Assembly (NCBI GenBank): GCA_023245865.1 | Contig: JAHFJN010000001.1 | Span: forward strand, 186,001 to 250,000 | DNA length: 64,000 nt | Reading direction: 5' to 3' | Origin: Candidatus Peribacteria bacterium | Lineage (GTDB): Bacteria > Patescibacteriota > Gracilibacteria > Peribacterales > Peribacteraceae | Shown: one piece after another, positions 1-11,271 of the stretch | How the letters are laid out: each line of letters begins with the position of its first letter | How positions within the stretch are numbered: the first letter of the stretch is position 1 | Made by a program: the position numbers and the translations under genes | Notes under the pieces: model-generated | What the model saw: only the letters and a program-made list of their open reading frames with translations | The model's database searches: none | What the model was told of the DNA's origin: nothing

Positions 1-136
1 GTTTTGAGATGGTGATGTTGTTTTCGTGCAATTCAATCTCGACTTCTTTCCCTGGAATAATGCCCATTTGCATCATAAATACTTTCGGAAGACGGATGCC
101 AATGCTGTTGCCCCACTTGGTGAGTCGTGCTCGCAT
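1..136 (-). CDS. mazE: MazE/PemI-type antitoxin, AbrB fold (partial, C-terminus beyond window)
   Basis: Not in the ORF track because the gene runs off the left edge. The reverse strand reads MRARLTKWGNSIGIRLPKVF and continues to the window end, with no stop seen. The opening pattern (xARLTKWGNSxGIRxPK) is the swapped-hairpin AbrB/MazE DNA-binding domain of type II antitoxins, and the following GKEVEIEL strand fits the same fold. Antitoxins of this family bind their own promoter and neutralise a MazF-like endoribonuclease. The toxin would be expected just outside the window on the left, which I cannot see. The start is fixed by a promoter whose -10 box ends six bases before the ATG. About 45 codons are present. 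A lone AbrB-type regulator without a toxin is the main alternative. Confidence 0.82.
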   Translation of the reverse strand, partial: MRARLTKWGNSIGIRLPKVFMMQMGIIPGKEVEIELHENNITISK

Positions 137-142
137 AGCGAA

Positions 143-171
143 AGTATACATTGTATATACTGAGAAAGCAA
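143..171 (-). promoter_or_regulatory. Promoter of the mazE-like gene, overlapping a dyad
   Basis: On the minus strand there is TTGCTT, a 17-nt spacer and TATACT, then six bases to the ATG, so the predicted transcript is leaderless. The -10 box and spacer form an imperfect dyad (GTATAC-ATT-GTATATAC on the plus strand). This is where a MazE-type antitoxin would bind for autoregulation; that binding is inferred. Confidence 0.6.
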
Positions 172-200
172 GCAAAAAATCCCACATCAAATATCACCGC

Positions 201-1706
201 TCACTTTGGCACGACGAGAGGATCGTTGAGATCACACCGGACGCATTTCAAGTCCCAGAGCCGTACGATATTGCGTTTCGCGAATTGCTTGTCCGTCAGG
301 GGTTCGTAGTACGTGAAGGGTCGGTAAAATTGGTACGAGAGGAAGATGGCGATGCCGAGCGAAAGCAGCGCGATGGTTTTTCGGCGATCGGTCAGGTGGA
401 AGCGGCCGATGACTTCCAGCTCATTGAGCACAAGCGCAAAGAGGAAGAAGGTGAAGAAAAGCGGCAGGAAGTAGTGGTACAGGTACATCACTCGATCGAT
501 CCGGCTGACCGCTATGAGGAAACAGACGTACAGTGTGAAAAATACGGTCAGCAGGAAAGGGTTTTTTAATTTTGGGTTCGAGGGCAGAAGATATTGAGCG
601 AGCAGAAGAAAAGCGGCGAGAAGAAGTCCGATGAATGCCGTCAGCCAGATCACAGGATTCACTTGCAGATACATGTACCGATACGCATTGCCACCCTCAA
701 GTGATTCCCAGCGGTAGCTGATGGAGCGCGCACCAAACGGCCAGTAGAACCACGGACTGCCGTTCTCGTCCTTTTTACACATGTCGAGACGCGGGACGCC
801 TTTTTCGTAATGAGTCACGAATGCGAGGGAGTCGCGAAGCATCACGGGAAAAGCGCTGAGTGAGCGTGTCCGGTGCTGATCGAGGATTGTTTTATATTCC
901 GGCGACGCTTGGTAGTAGCCCTTGTCGGGGAGACTCGGATTAACGGTCGTCCCGAGTGCAAAATGGATGTACCAAATTCCACAGTAGAGAACGAGAAATG
1001 CGCTGAAGCCGTACCCCAGAAATATACAAAATTGTTTGAGGTGATGCCGTAGTTTGTATGCAAGGAACGGAATGACGAGAATGAAAATCAATCCGAACGC
1101 TTTGGTCGCGAGCAGGCAACCGAATGCCGCACCAAAGAGAATCGAAGCCCGGCGAAAAAGTTTCGGATCATCGTTCCATTCCAGGAGCCACAGAAAGGCA
1201 AGGATCGTGAGGGATCCGAAGAAGAGCATCGTCGACTCAAGCATTGCGGCGCGTTGATGCACGATGAGCGCATTATCAAATACGTAGAGGAAGCTGAGGA
1301 GCATTGCCCAGAGATGTCGTCTCGTGAGCAGCAGGAAAATGACAAAGAGAAGGGGCGCCGTCCACCACGCGAGGAGCGTTGGGAATAGCCGGAACCCGAC
1401 GAACGAAAATCCTGCGGGAGGATTCTGGGCGTAATCGGTGTTGATGAATTGATTGGTGAGTGCGTTCGGATGCACAATCTTTTCGCCGAGCGCGATAAGG
1501 AGCTTGCCGAGCGGCGGGTGCGGCTCCATGAAGGACACGCCGTTCAAATACTTCTGCGCGCTTGAGATATGGTAGTTTTCGTCCCAAAAGAGCGCGGCGG
1601 GGTTCCCGAAGTTATACGCGTACGTAAAGAAGGAGAGCACGATGATGAAGAGCAGACACAACCAGCTGTCGTTCTGCCTCGATGTTTGATCATTCGAAGG
1701 ATGCAT
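201..1706 (-). CDS. Dolichyl-phosphate-mannose protein mannosyltransferase family (GT39/PMT) membrane protein
   Basis: A 501-residue polytopic membrane protein of the GT-C class. After the first membrane helix comes FWDENYHISSAQKYLNG, which carries the Asp-Glu pair that PMT-type enzymes use in the first external loop, followed by the family HPPLGK motif. About ten further hydrophobic segments follow, and a YHYFLPLFF segment near the end is also typical. The family transfers mannose or similar sugars from a lipid-phosphate carrier to surface proteins on the outer face of the membrane. The ORF track starts 83 codons earlier, but that extension is Arg/Lys-rich, lies under the divergent prsW gene and is not membrane-like. 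I chose the ATG at 1706 because a good promoter sits eight bases upstream. Donor and acceptor cannot be read from the sequence. Confidence 0.8.
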   Translation of the reverse strand: MHPSNDQTSRQNDSWLCLLFIIVLSFFTYAYNFGNPAALFWDENYHISSAQKYLNGVSFMEPHPPLGKLLIALGEKIVHPNALTNQFINTDYAQNPPAGFSFVGFRLFPTLLAWWTAPLLFVIFLLLTRRHLWAMLLSFLYVFDNALIVHQRAAMLESTMLFFGSLTILAFLWLLEWNDDPKLFRRASILFGAAFGCLLATKAFGLIFILVIPFLAYKLRHHLKQFCIFLGYGFSAFLVLYCGIWYIHFALGTTVNPSLPDKGYYQASPEYKTILDQHRTRSLSAFPVMLRDSLAFVTHYEKGVPRLDMCKKDENGSPWFYWPFGARSISYRWESLEGGNAYRYMYLQVNPVIWLTAFIGLLLAAFLLLAQYLLPSNPKLKNPFLLTVFFTLYVCFLIAVSRIDRVMYLYHYFLPLFFTFFLFALVLNELEVIGRFHLTDRRKTIALLSLGIAIFLSYQFYRPFTYYEPLTDKQFAKRNIVRLWDLKCVRCDLNDPLVVPK

Positions 1707-1714
1707 TGTGCGGC

Positions 1715-1743
1715 AGTGTAGCCGCAGTTCAGACCATTTCCAA
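1715..1743 (-). promoter_or_regulatory. Promoter of the GT39 gene
   Basis: Minus strand: TTGGAA, 17-nt spacer, TACACT, then 8 nt to the ATG at 1706. There is no Shine-Dalgarno sequence. It is divergent from the prsW promoter a few bases away. Confidence 0.6.
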
Positions 1744-1746
1744 TAT

Positions 1747-1775
1747 TTGAAAGAAAGCACAAAAAGTGCTATAAT
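1747..1775 (+). promoter_or_regulatory. Promoter of prsW (extended -10, leaderless)
   Basis: TTGAAA, 17-nt spacer and a perfect TATAAT preceded by TGC (extended -10), then six bases to the ATG. The predicted first transcribed base is the A of the start codon. Confidence 0.72.
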
Positions 1776-1781
1776 AATACG

Positions 1782-3134
1782 ATGTTGTCTTTCTCTCTTC
1801 CCTCCCTCGATTTCTCGCTTGGCCGGAGCATCGTTGTGGCCTGCGCGGTGCTTGCCATCGCGAGTCTGGATCTCGTGCGGCGCATGGAGAAGCAGCCGAC
1901 GCAGCTGCTCTTTGCGACCGTGTTTGGGACCGCGCTTTCGGTCGCGCTCATTCAAATCAGCAGCGGATTTCTAAAGCCCGGCGCCACGCACAGTTCGTTC
2001 GCGCTGGCCGCTCTCGTTGTTCTTGTCTTCTTTGGATGGAAGGCGCTCTTTGGACCGTGGGGTGAGCAGAATAAGGCGACCATGCTCGGGACGTTCCTCT
2101 TCTGGATGACGCTGCATCTGCTCTGGACCGAGGATCCGCGCCAGCGATCCATTCATCTGATCGCAGCGGGAACGGCTCTGATACCGGCGGCCATTTGGTG
2201 CATGCTGTTTTTGAAATACCACACCGAACGCATCAGTCGTGTGCTGCTTCTCTTCTTCTCCGGCATGCTCGCGACCGTACCTATCCTCTTCTATGATGCG
2301 CTCGTCCATAAAGGCGTGGAATTGCAATTTTTTCTCTTTCGCATCCAGCCGGAAAATTTCAGCCAGGCTGCGCAAACATTCGTGAGCGGGCATGTGCGTT
2401 CTGCTGCCGGCCTTCGCGTGGTGATTCTCTCCAGTCTGCTCTCGTTCCTGATCGTTGGCATCATAGAGGAAGTGAGTAAGTATTGGGCGCTCACGCATAG
2501 CGCCAAGGCACTCTTCTCAAGCATCGACGATGTGCTGCAGCTTTCTATTATCGTCGCAATCGGTTTTTCGTTCGCAGAAAACATCATCAATCCGGTGTAC
2601 TTCACCGCGTTCGTGAATGAGTATCTCTTCCATGCCGCGGCGCCCGATGTCGGAGGCTTCCTCAGTAATGTGCTCGGTCGGTCGGTCCTCACAACCATGG
2701 TCCACGTCGTCTCCACGGGCGTGATGGGATATTTCTTCGGACTTGCGATCTTCGCCGGTCCGTATCTTGCGGAGCAGCGCGCGGAAGGGCACATGTATCG
2801 TATCCTCGCCGCGGTGCATCGCGTGTTTCATTTGCAGGAGACATCGGTCTTTCGAGTCCAGATGCTTCTGACGGGTCTCGTGTGTGCGACGCTTCTTCAT
2901 ACGTTCTTCAATTTCCTTGTAACGGTGCCGGATCTCCTCCCGGGCAATCCCCGAACGATCGGTGATGTTGCGGGAAACTCTCTTCCTGTGATCTTCAAAA
3001 ATATTCCGCTCCTGCTCCTGCCGGCAATGTTCTACGTCGTTGGAGGATTTTGGTTGCTGACAAATTTGTTTTTGCGCAAGGAGAATTTGCGCGAACGCGG
3101 ACATTTGGTGATCCGTGAAATGTTGGCAGACTAG
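1782..3134 (+). CDS. prsW: PrsW family intramembrane metalloprotease
   Basis: A 450-residue integral membrane protein with about ten hydrophobic segments. It carries the family's metal-site motifs in order: IIEEVSKYWAL (the EExxK glutamates), FSFAENI (second glutamate helix), MVHVVSTGVMGYFFG (first histidine helix) and LLHTFFNF (second histidine). PrsW proteases cleave membrane-anchored substrates such as anti-sigma factors in Bacillus. No anti-sigma gene lies nearby, so the substrate is unknown. The protein is longer than typical bacterial PrsW (about 220 residues) because of extra N-terminal helices, as in many CPR homologues. The start is set by a perfect extended -10 promoter six bases upstream. 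The next gene, ctpA, is also a protease, so envelope proteolysis may be grouped here. Confidence 0.85.
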   Translation: MLSFSLPSLDFSLGRSIVVACAVLAIASLDLVRRMEKQPTQLLFATVFGTALSVALIQISSGFLKPGATHSSFALAALVVLVFFGWKALFGPWGEQNKATMLGTFLFWMTLHLLWTEDPRQRSIHLIAAGTALIPAAIWCMLFLKYHTERISRVLLLFFSGMLATVPILFYDALVHKGVELQFFLFRIQPENFSQAAQTFVSGHVRSAAGLRVVILSSLLSFLIVGIIEEVSKYWALTHSAKALFSSIDDVLQLSIIVAIGFSFAENIINPVYFTAFVNEYLFHAAAPDVGGFLSNVLGRSVLTTMVHVVSTGVMGYFFGLAIFAGPYLAEQRAEGHMYRILAAVHRVFHLQETSVFRVQMLLTGLVCATLLHTFFNFLVTVPDLLPGNPRTIGDVAGNSLPVIFKNIPLLLLPAMFYVVGGFWLLTNLFLRKENLRERGHLVIREMLAD

Positions 3135-3164
3135 TTGTGACTACGCACATCTTCGGCGTATAGT
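3135..3164 (+). promoter_or_regulatory. Promoter of ctpA-like gene
   Basis: TTGTGA, 18-nt spacer, TATAGT, then a 27-nt gap to the ATG at 3192. The -35 begins on the last base of the prsW stop codon region, so this is a short intergenic promoter. Confidence 0.45.
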
Positions 3165-3191
3165 AAAAAAGTATTTTTTCCATTCTTTCGT

Positions 3192-4817
3192 ATGTTTGGT
3201 GTTCGCTTGGAGAGAAACATCAGCGTTTTTCTCATCTCCGTTCTTCTGCCTTTCGGTGTGGGGGGTGCAGGTGTCGCACAGATGCTTCGCACGTCGGATG
3301 ATGCTGTGGTCACCCGTGGTGATTTTGTACGCGCAAGTATCACGGTGCTCGGCATCGAGCAGGTGAAGCAGGGGAGTGTTCCGTCCGGTCGTCGCGTGCC
3401 TCCGGCACTCTTCCCCTCCGTTCGTACGGCCAACAAATACCATGCACTCGATGTCTTTGGGAAAGACCTAGGACTCGCAAAAGGCATCACGCGCGGTGAA
3501 GCGGTGCAGGTACTCGTGAAATTAAAGGAATTAAAAGCCACCAGTACGCCGAAGCATTTTCATGATGTTCAGGCCGGCAGCGATCTCGAAAAGTCCGTGA
3601 ACATCGCCATTCAAGAAAGTTGGATTCAGCCGCTCCGCGATGATTTTTTTGGGGCAGATACTGCTCTCAAAGGGTTGGATGCTCGAGCGATCCTCACGCG
3701 CGTTGCCGGCGACAAAGGGGGCGTGCAGCAAACGCAGTCACCCGGCGGACAAATTCAGATTCAATACAAAGTAAAGGAGAATGTCCAGATTCCAAAAGAA
3801 GATGTGCTCCATACCGTCTGGCAACTCCTCAACAATCAGTATTTGTATCAAGAGAAGATCAACGACGAGGAAGCGGGTTACAAAGCGGCGGAAGCGATCG
3901 TGAACACTTTGAATGACCCATACACCGTGTTCCTGCGTCCTGCGAATGCGAAGGATCTCAAAGATCAACTCGGCGGGGAGCTGACGGGAATCGGTGCGCA
4001 GGTGGAGTTTCGCGATAATGTCCTCACGGTTGTAGCCCCTCTCGCGGGGTCGCCGGCGGAACATGCGGGTATCAAAGCGGGGGACCAAGTGCTCACGGTG
4101 GATGGCAAGAGTATCGCAGGCTTAAGTTTGCTCGATGCCGTCAACAAAATTCGCGGCCCCAAGGGATCCACGGTTTCCCTGCACATACGCCGGAATGGCA
4201 CAGAACTCGACATCAATGTGGTGCGCGACCTCATCAAGCTTCCGGAAATCGATATTTCGCGCCAGGGAACGGTCGTGATCATCAAACTTGCGCAGTTTGG
4301 TGAGACAACGGATCGCAAACTTCGGGGACTGCTCACCGAAGTCGAGCAAAATCGACCCACGGGCATCATCTTGGATTTACGCAATAACCCAGGGGGGCTC
4401 CTGAGTGCAGCGGAAACGGTCATCAGCAATTTTCTCCCGGAGGGCAGTACGGTGGCACACATTCTTTCCACAGACAAAGATGCGGTCGATATCACCTCCG
4501 ATCCACCGACAGTGGATCCGACGATTCCGATGGTTGTGCTCGTCAACAAAGGATCCGCGAGTGCGTCGGAAATTGTCGCGGGTGCTTTGCAAGACGCCAA
4601 GCGTGCGACCATCATCGGCGAACAGACGTTCGGCAAGGGGACCGTGCAGCAGATTCTGCAGTTTAAAGACGGATCCAGCCTCAAGATGACGATAGCGGAA
4701 TGGCAGACACCGAAAAAGCGTAAGATCAACGGCGTCGGCGTCACCCCCGATATCATCATCACGCAAACAGACCAGCGCGATGACCAACTGCTTCGCGCCC
4801 TTGATCTCCTCCGCTAA
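3192..4817 (+). CDS. ctpA: C-terminal processing protease, S41 family, with N-terminal SLH-like region and PDZ domain
   Basis: 541 residues. An N-terminal hydrophobic segment (about 1-30) acts as signal or anchor. Residues ~35-180 look like weak S-layer-homology repeats (VTRGDFVRASI, ITRGEAVQVLVKL, FHDVQAGSDLEKSVNIAI). A PDZ domain follows (GSPAEHAGIKAGDQVLTVDG), then the S41 core with LDLRNNPGG, the nucleophile serine in NKGSASASEIVAGAL and the lysine in GEQTFGKGTVQ, i.e. the Ser-Lys dyad. The C-terminal VGVTPDI is typical. The enzyme would trim C-termini of exported proteins. Closest named relatives are CtpA, CtpB and Prc. The baeRF gene starts six bases after the stop, so the two are probably co-transcribed. 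Confidence 0.93.
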   Translation: MFGVRLERNISVFLISVLLPFGVGGAGVAQMLRTSDDAVVTRGDFVRASITVLGIEQVKQGSVPSGRRVPPALFPSVRTANKYHALDVFGKDLGLAKGITRGEAVQVLVKLKELKATSTPKHFHDVQAGSDLEKSVNIAIQESWIQPLRDDFFGADTALKGLDARAILTRVAGDKGGVQQTQSPGGQIQIQYKVKENVQIPKEDVLHTVWQLLNNQYLYQEKINDEEAGYKAAEAIVNTLNDPYTVFLRPANAKDLKDQLGGELTGIGAQVEFRDNVLTVVAPLAGSPAEHAGIKAGDQVLTVDGKSIAGLSLLDAVNKIRGPKGSTVSLHIRRNGTELDINVVRDLIKLPEIDISRQGTVVIIKLAQFGETTDRKLRGLLTEVEQNRPTGIILDLRNNPGGLLSAAETVISNFLPEGSTVAHILSTDKDAVDITSDPPTVDPTIPMVVLVNKGSASASEIVAGALQDAKRATIIGEQTFGKGTVQQILQFKDGSSLKMTIAEWQTPKKRKINGVGVTPDIIITQTDQRDDQLLRALDLLR

Positions 4818-4823
4818 ATTTCC

Positions 4824-5909
4824 ATGCACCCACTCCTTTCAGAGCTCATCAGTCAGATAGAAGGCCCATGTATCTCCTTGTACATACAGGTACTGCCCGG
4901 AGTCTCGCATGCGGGCGAAAATGAGAAGCGACTCGAGACTGCGCTGCGCGCGTGCGAAACGCGGTTGCACGGCTATGAACTTTCCGAAAAGGGGAGGAGC
5001 CAATTCCTCGCGCCCGCCAGAGCCTATGCGGAGGAACATCTGCGCTGTGGTGTACATGGCAAAACCCTCGCGCTCTTCTTTTCCCCTTCTTTTTTCTCCG
5101 CGTACGTTTTGTCCGAATCTGTGGACCCGTGCACGGTGATTGGCTCGACGTTTCGCATCACCCCGCTTCTGTCCAGACTTCAGGATGGACGACACTATTA
5201 TGTCCTTGCCGTCAGCAAAAAACATGCGCATCTTTTGGAAGTCAGCGACGGTGAAGCGTCCTTCAAGGACGTTGCCGGCATGCCTGCGAGTTTCGAGGAT
5301 GCATGGAAAGGGACCGAGCATTCGTTCGGAGATCACCACGACAGTTCCAAGGATGACGGGGAGATGGAGCTCAAGGTGTATCTGAATCTCATCAGTAAGA
5401 GTCTACATACATTACTCCATGAACAGCATTCGCCCCTGATTTTTGCGGGCGTTGAGGAGTTGCATGGACTTTATCAACATATGGATACCTCGGGAAAATT
5501 ATTGCATGAATACATTCGCGGCAATCCTGACCGCATGGAGGCGAAGGAGATCCTGGAGAAAGCCGAGCCTATCGTACGAACGGCCATTGCGGCAGAGCAC
5601 CGAAAACTTCTTGATTCCTATGGACCGCTGACGGGGACGGGCAGAACGTCGACGGATCTGAGTATGATTCTTGGCAGCGCGCAGGCGGGGAAAGTGGAAC
5701 TTCTTTTCGTCGCAGAAGGCGCACATGAGTGGGGGACATTTGCTCCCGAAACCGGCGCTCAAACATTGCATGAGTCCCAGACCGACAAGAGTGAAGATCT
5801 CCTGAGTACCGCAGCGGTCTTGACGCTTCGACATCGTGGACGAGTGGTTGTGGTTCCGAAAGATGAGATGCCGGAAAAGAAGGAGATTGCTGCAATTCTT
5901 CGATATTAG
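4824..5909 (+). CDS. Bacterial archaeo-eukaryotic release factor (baeRF)-like protein
   Basis: 361 residues, soluble. The N-terminus LISQIEGPCISLYIQV, the central YYVLAVSKKHAHLLEVSDG and the C-terminal LLSTAAVLTLRHRGRVVVVPKDEMP follow the three-domain layout of baeRF/eRF1-like proteins (N domain, Rossmann-like middle domain, L7Ae-like C domain). No GGQ loop, the peptide-release tripeptide of true eRF1, is visible. Proposed family roles are in ribosome rescue or stress, but biochemistry is thin. The start lies six bases after the ctpA stop, so translation probably follows ctpA. The C-terminal sequence is the best evidence; the exact baeRF subfamily is uncertain. Confidence 0.68.
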   Translation: MHPLLSELISQIEGPCISLYIQVLPGVSHAGENEKRLETALRACETRLHGYELSEKGRSQFLAPARAYAEEHLRCGVHGKTLALFFSPSFFSAYVLSESVDPCTVIGSTFRITPLLSRLQDGRHYYVLAVSKKHAHLLEVSDGEASFKDVAGMPASFEDAWKGTEHSFGDHHDSSKDDGEMELKVYLNLISKSLHTLLHEQHSPLIFAGVEELHGLYQHMDTSGKLLHEYIRGNPDRMEAKEILEKAEPIVRTAIAAEHRKLLDSYGPLTGTGRTSTDLSMILGSAQAGKVELLFVAEGAHEWGTFAPETGAQTLHESQTDKSEDLLSTAAVLTLRHRGRVVVVPKDEMPEKKEIAAILRY

Positions 5910-5912
5910 GTC

Positions 5913-5941
5913 TTGCACGCACATATTCTCTACCCTACACT
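5913..5941 (+). promoter_or_regulatory. Promoter of rpsU
   Basis: TTGCAC, 17-nt spacer, TACACT, 11 nt to the ATG at 5953. It starts just after the baeRF stop, so rpsU has its own promoter. Confidence 0.6.
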
Positions 5942-5952
5942 GCCGCAGCCCT

Positions 5953-9574
<3,622 letters not shown>

Positions 9575-9583
9575 AGAGATCTA

Positions 9584-9661
9584 TTATCGAAGATAGTTGC
9601 TGAGGAGATCCGGCGTAGCTTGGCGAAGTCGGATCGGTGTTCGGAAGAGAGGTTGGGACAT
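9584..9661 (-). pseudogene. Short ORF repeating the HisS N-terminus (MSQPLFRTP), remnant or leader peptide
   Basis: Too short for the ORF track. The minus strand reads MSQPLFRTPIRLRQATPDLLSNYLR then TAA, 25 codons, ending ten bases before the hisS ATG. The first nine residues are identical to HisS. Over those 27 bases the four differences (CAG/CAA, CCC/CCT, CTT/CTC, CGC/CGA) are all synonymous third-position changes. That suggests both copies were once coding sequence under selection. After codon nine it diverges into a hairpin (GATCCG...CGGATC). It may be the stub of a second hisS copy disrupted by a repeat, or a leader ORF controlling hisS. Confidence 0.5.
9607..9635. repeat. Small inverted repeat within the hisS-like stub
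   Basis: GATCCG and CGGATC arms flank a core GCGTAGCTTGGCGAAG. The core resembles the AGCTTCG-rich element inside gyrB. It lies exactly where the stub diverges from hisS. Confidence 0.4.
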
Positions 9662-9705
9662 AGCGAAAACGGCTGTGTACGTGTCACACTAGCAGTAAAA
9701 CAACC

Positions 9706-9846
9706 CCTCTGTCCATCAACCCGTATGTTTGGGTGTATAGGACAGAGAGGCAATGGAACTACCCGGCTGTACGATGACACCAACGTCGCACATTGCGACG
9801 CCTCTTCTGCTGCCGATACAACCGGCAATCTTGCGACGATCGCAAG
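9706..9846. ncRNA. Candidate structured RNA: chain of four hairpins between hisS and purD
   Basis: Four hairpins in 141 bases. H1 has CTCTGTCC (9707-9714) with GGACAGAG (9740-9747), plus an inner ACCC/GGGT stem. H2 is CGTCGC-ACATT-GCGACG (9784-9800). H3 is TGCCG...CGGCA (9811-9827). H4 is CTTGCGA-CGA-TCGCAAG (9830-9846). No known riboswitch, SRP, RNase P or tmRNA signature was recognised. On the plus strand purD has its own promoter downstream; on the minus strand the element would lie in a hisS leader. Stems pair on either strand, so the transcribed strand is undecided. A minus-strand reading frame with a signal-peptide-like stretch crosses it, so a coding explanation is not fully excluded. 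Confidence 0.4.
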
Positions 9847-9916
9847 AAGTAGCGGGATGATAAAGACGGTCAAGATGCAATGCAAGCGTGAATGTATTCT
9901 GCGAAGAACAGAGCAC

Positions 9917-9945
9917 TTGCGTAGGTGCAAATTCAAGCATAGCAT
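9917..9945 (+). promoter_or_regulatory. Promoter of purD
   Basis: TTGCGT, 17-nt spacer, TAGCAT, then 9 nt to the ATG at 9955. No Shine-Dalgarno sequence. Confidence 0.5.
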
Positions 9946-9954
9946 CCGCCTCCG

Positions 9955-11271
9955 ATGGGTAATTGTACCATTGTAGGGATTACAGACGGTGGAGGCCGCG
10001 GGGACGCACTTGCCGAGGCATACAGCGAACATCATTTAACGGGTACTATTCTTGCCGTACCGGGGAATGATTTAATGCAGAGGAATATTCGATTGGATGT
10101 TGGCTTCATGCGTATTTCTGCTGCGTTACAGTCAGAGAATGCAAAGAATATTGCAGATATATTTGCTAGGAACAGCGTAGATCATGTTGATGTGTGTCAG
10201 GATGATATGGTGTATGGAGATTTGGTCACGGAACTCCAACAGCGGGGAGTCCCTTCGATTGGACCTACGAAGCAGGCTGGAAAATTAGAATGGGACAAGG
10301 CGTGGGCGAGAGCCTTCATGAAAAAATATGAAATTCCCCATCCCTCATTCAACGTATTTTCTTCTGAGGAGGAAGGACGAGCATTTCTTCGTTCTCAATC
10401 TGATCAACCGTGGGCGATCAAAGCATCGGGTTTGGCATTGGGTAAAGGTGTCATCCTTGCGAAGGACACAGGAGAGGCAATCGATGCCGTTTCGAAGATG
10501 AAAAGTTTCGGTGACGCAGGCAAAACTTTTCTGATTGAACAGTATCTGGAGGGGGAAGAATTTTCTGCGTTTGCTGCTTCTGATGGTTCGCACTTTCAGA
10601 TTATTGGCACTGCTCAGGATCACAAGCGCTTGAACGACGGTGATGAGGGACCCAATACAGGAGGTATGGGATGTAGTTCTTCACCCCTCATTGTCACACC
10701 GGACATCTTGAAGCAAGTGGAGCAGATTTTTGCAAAGACGTTCGATGGAATGGCGAAGGAATTATGTCCCTACCGAGGAATTCTCTATCTCGGTGGGATG
10801 GTAGTTGATGGAAAGGTATTCGTCATCGAATATAATTCTCGTTGGGGAGATCCGGAAGCGCAGGTGATCGTCCCAGGTCTTCAGAATTTCCATGAACTCT
10901 CCGAAGCGATTCTTTCAAGGAGGATCGATCAATTCAGACTGGAAACGGATGGAAAGATCAGGGTGGCAGTCGCTCTTGCTGCTCGTGGATACCCTGACAG
11001 CCCCGTGAAAGGGAAAGAAATTTTTGGTATTGAAGATGCACGACGGCAGCGTGGTGTCACTGTCTACGGCGCAGGCGTGCGTAGGGAAGAGGGCCACGAT
11101 TTTACCAATGGTGGCAGATTGCTTTACGTTGTGGGAGAGGGGAGTGACACGCTAGAAGCACAGAGTCTCGCGTACGATGCGATTGATCGCATTCATGTTG
11201 CAGACGATGCAGGCCACTACCGACGAGACATTGGCGATCGTAACATTCTCCGACCAAACAGCGAGGGCTGA
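9955..11271 (+). CDS. purD: Phosphoribosylamine--glycine ligase
   Basis: 438 residues, full length for PurD. N-terminal VGITDGGGRGDALAEAY corresponds to the family GxGGREHAL loop but reads GGGRGDA. The ATP-grasp core shows WAIKASGLALGKGVILA, FLIEQYLEGEEFSAFA, DHKRLNDGDEGPNTGGMGC and VIEYNSRWGDPEAQV, all close to canonical PurD. It makes glycinamide ribonucleotide from phosphoribosylamine, step 2 of de novo purine synthesis. No other purine gene is in the window. Codons are visibly more AT-rich than in gyrB or hisS, which suggests lateral acquisition or relaxed selection. The His of the usual GGREHA motif is replaced by Asp. The 3' end overlaps the convergent membrane gene by 55 bases. Confidence 0.88.
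   Translation: MGNCTIVGITDGGGRGDALAEAYSEHHLTGTILAVPGNDLMQRNIRLDVGFMRISAALQSENAKNIADIFARNSVDHVDVCQDDMVYGDLVTELQQRGVPSIGPTKQAGKLEWDKAWARAFMKKYEIPHPSFNVFSSEEEGRAFLRSQSDQPWAIKASGLALGKGVILAKDTGEAIDAVSKMKSFGDAGKTFLIEQYLEGEEFSAFAASDGSHFQIIGTAQDHKRLNDGDEGPNTGGMGCSSSPLIVTPDILKQVEQIFAKTFDGMAKELCPYRGILYLGGMVVDGKVFVIEYNSRWGDPEAQVIVPGLQNFHELSEAILSRRIDQFRLETDGKIRVAVALAARGYPDSPVKGKEIFGIEDARRQRGVTVYGAGVRREEGHDFTNGGRLLYVVGEGSDTLEAQSLAYDAIDRIHVADDAGHYRRDIGDRNILRPNSEG

Noticed and set aside
9-569. 186-residue ORF on the plus strand
   Set aside because: It is antisense to the MazE-like gene and the GT39 gene, both of which have clear motifs; its own sequence is low-complexity Glu/Lys/Arg.
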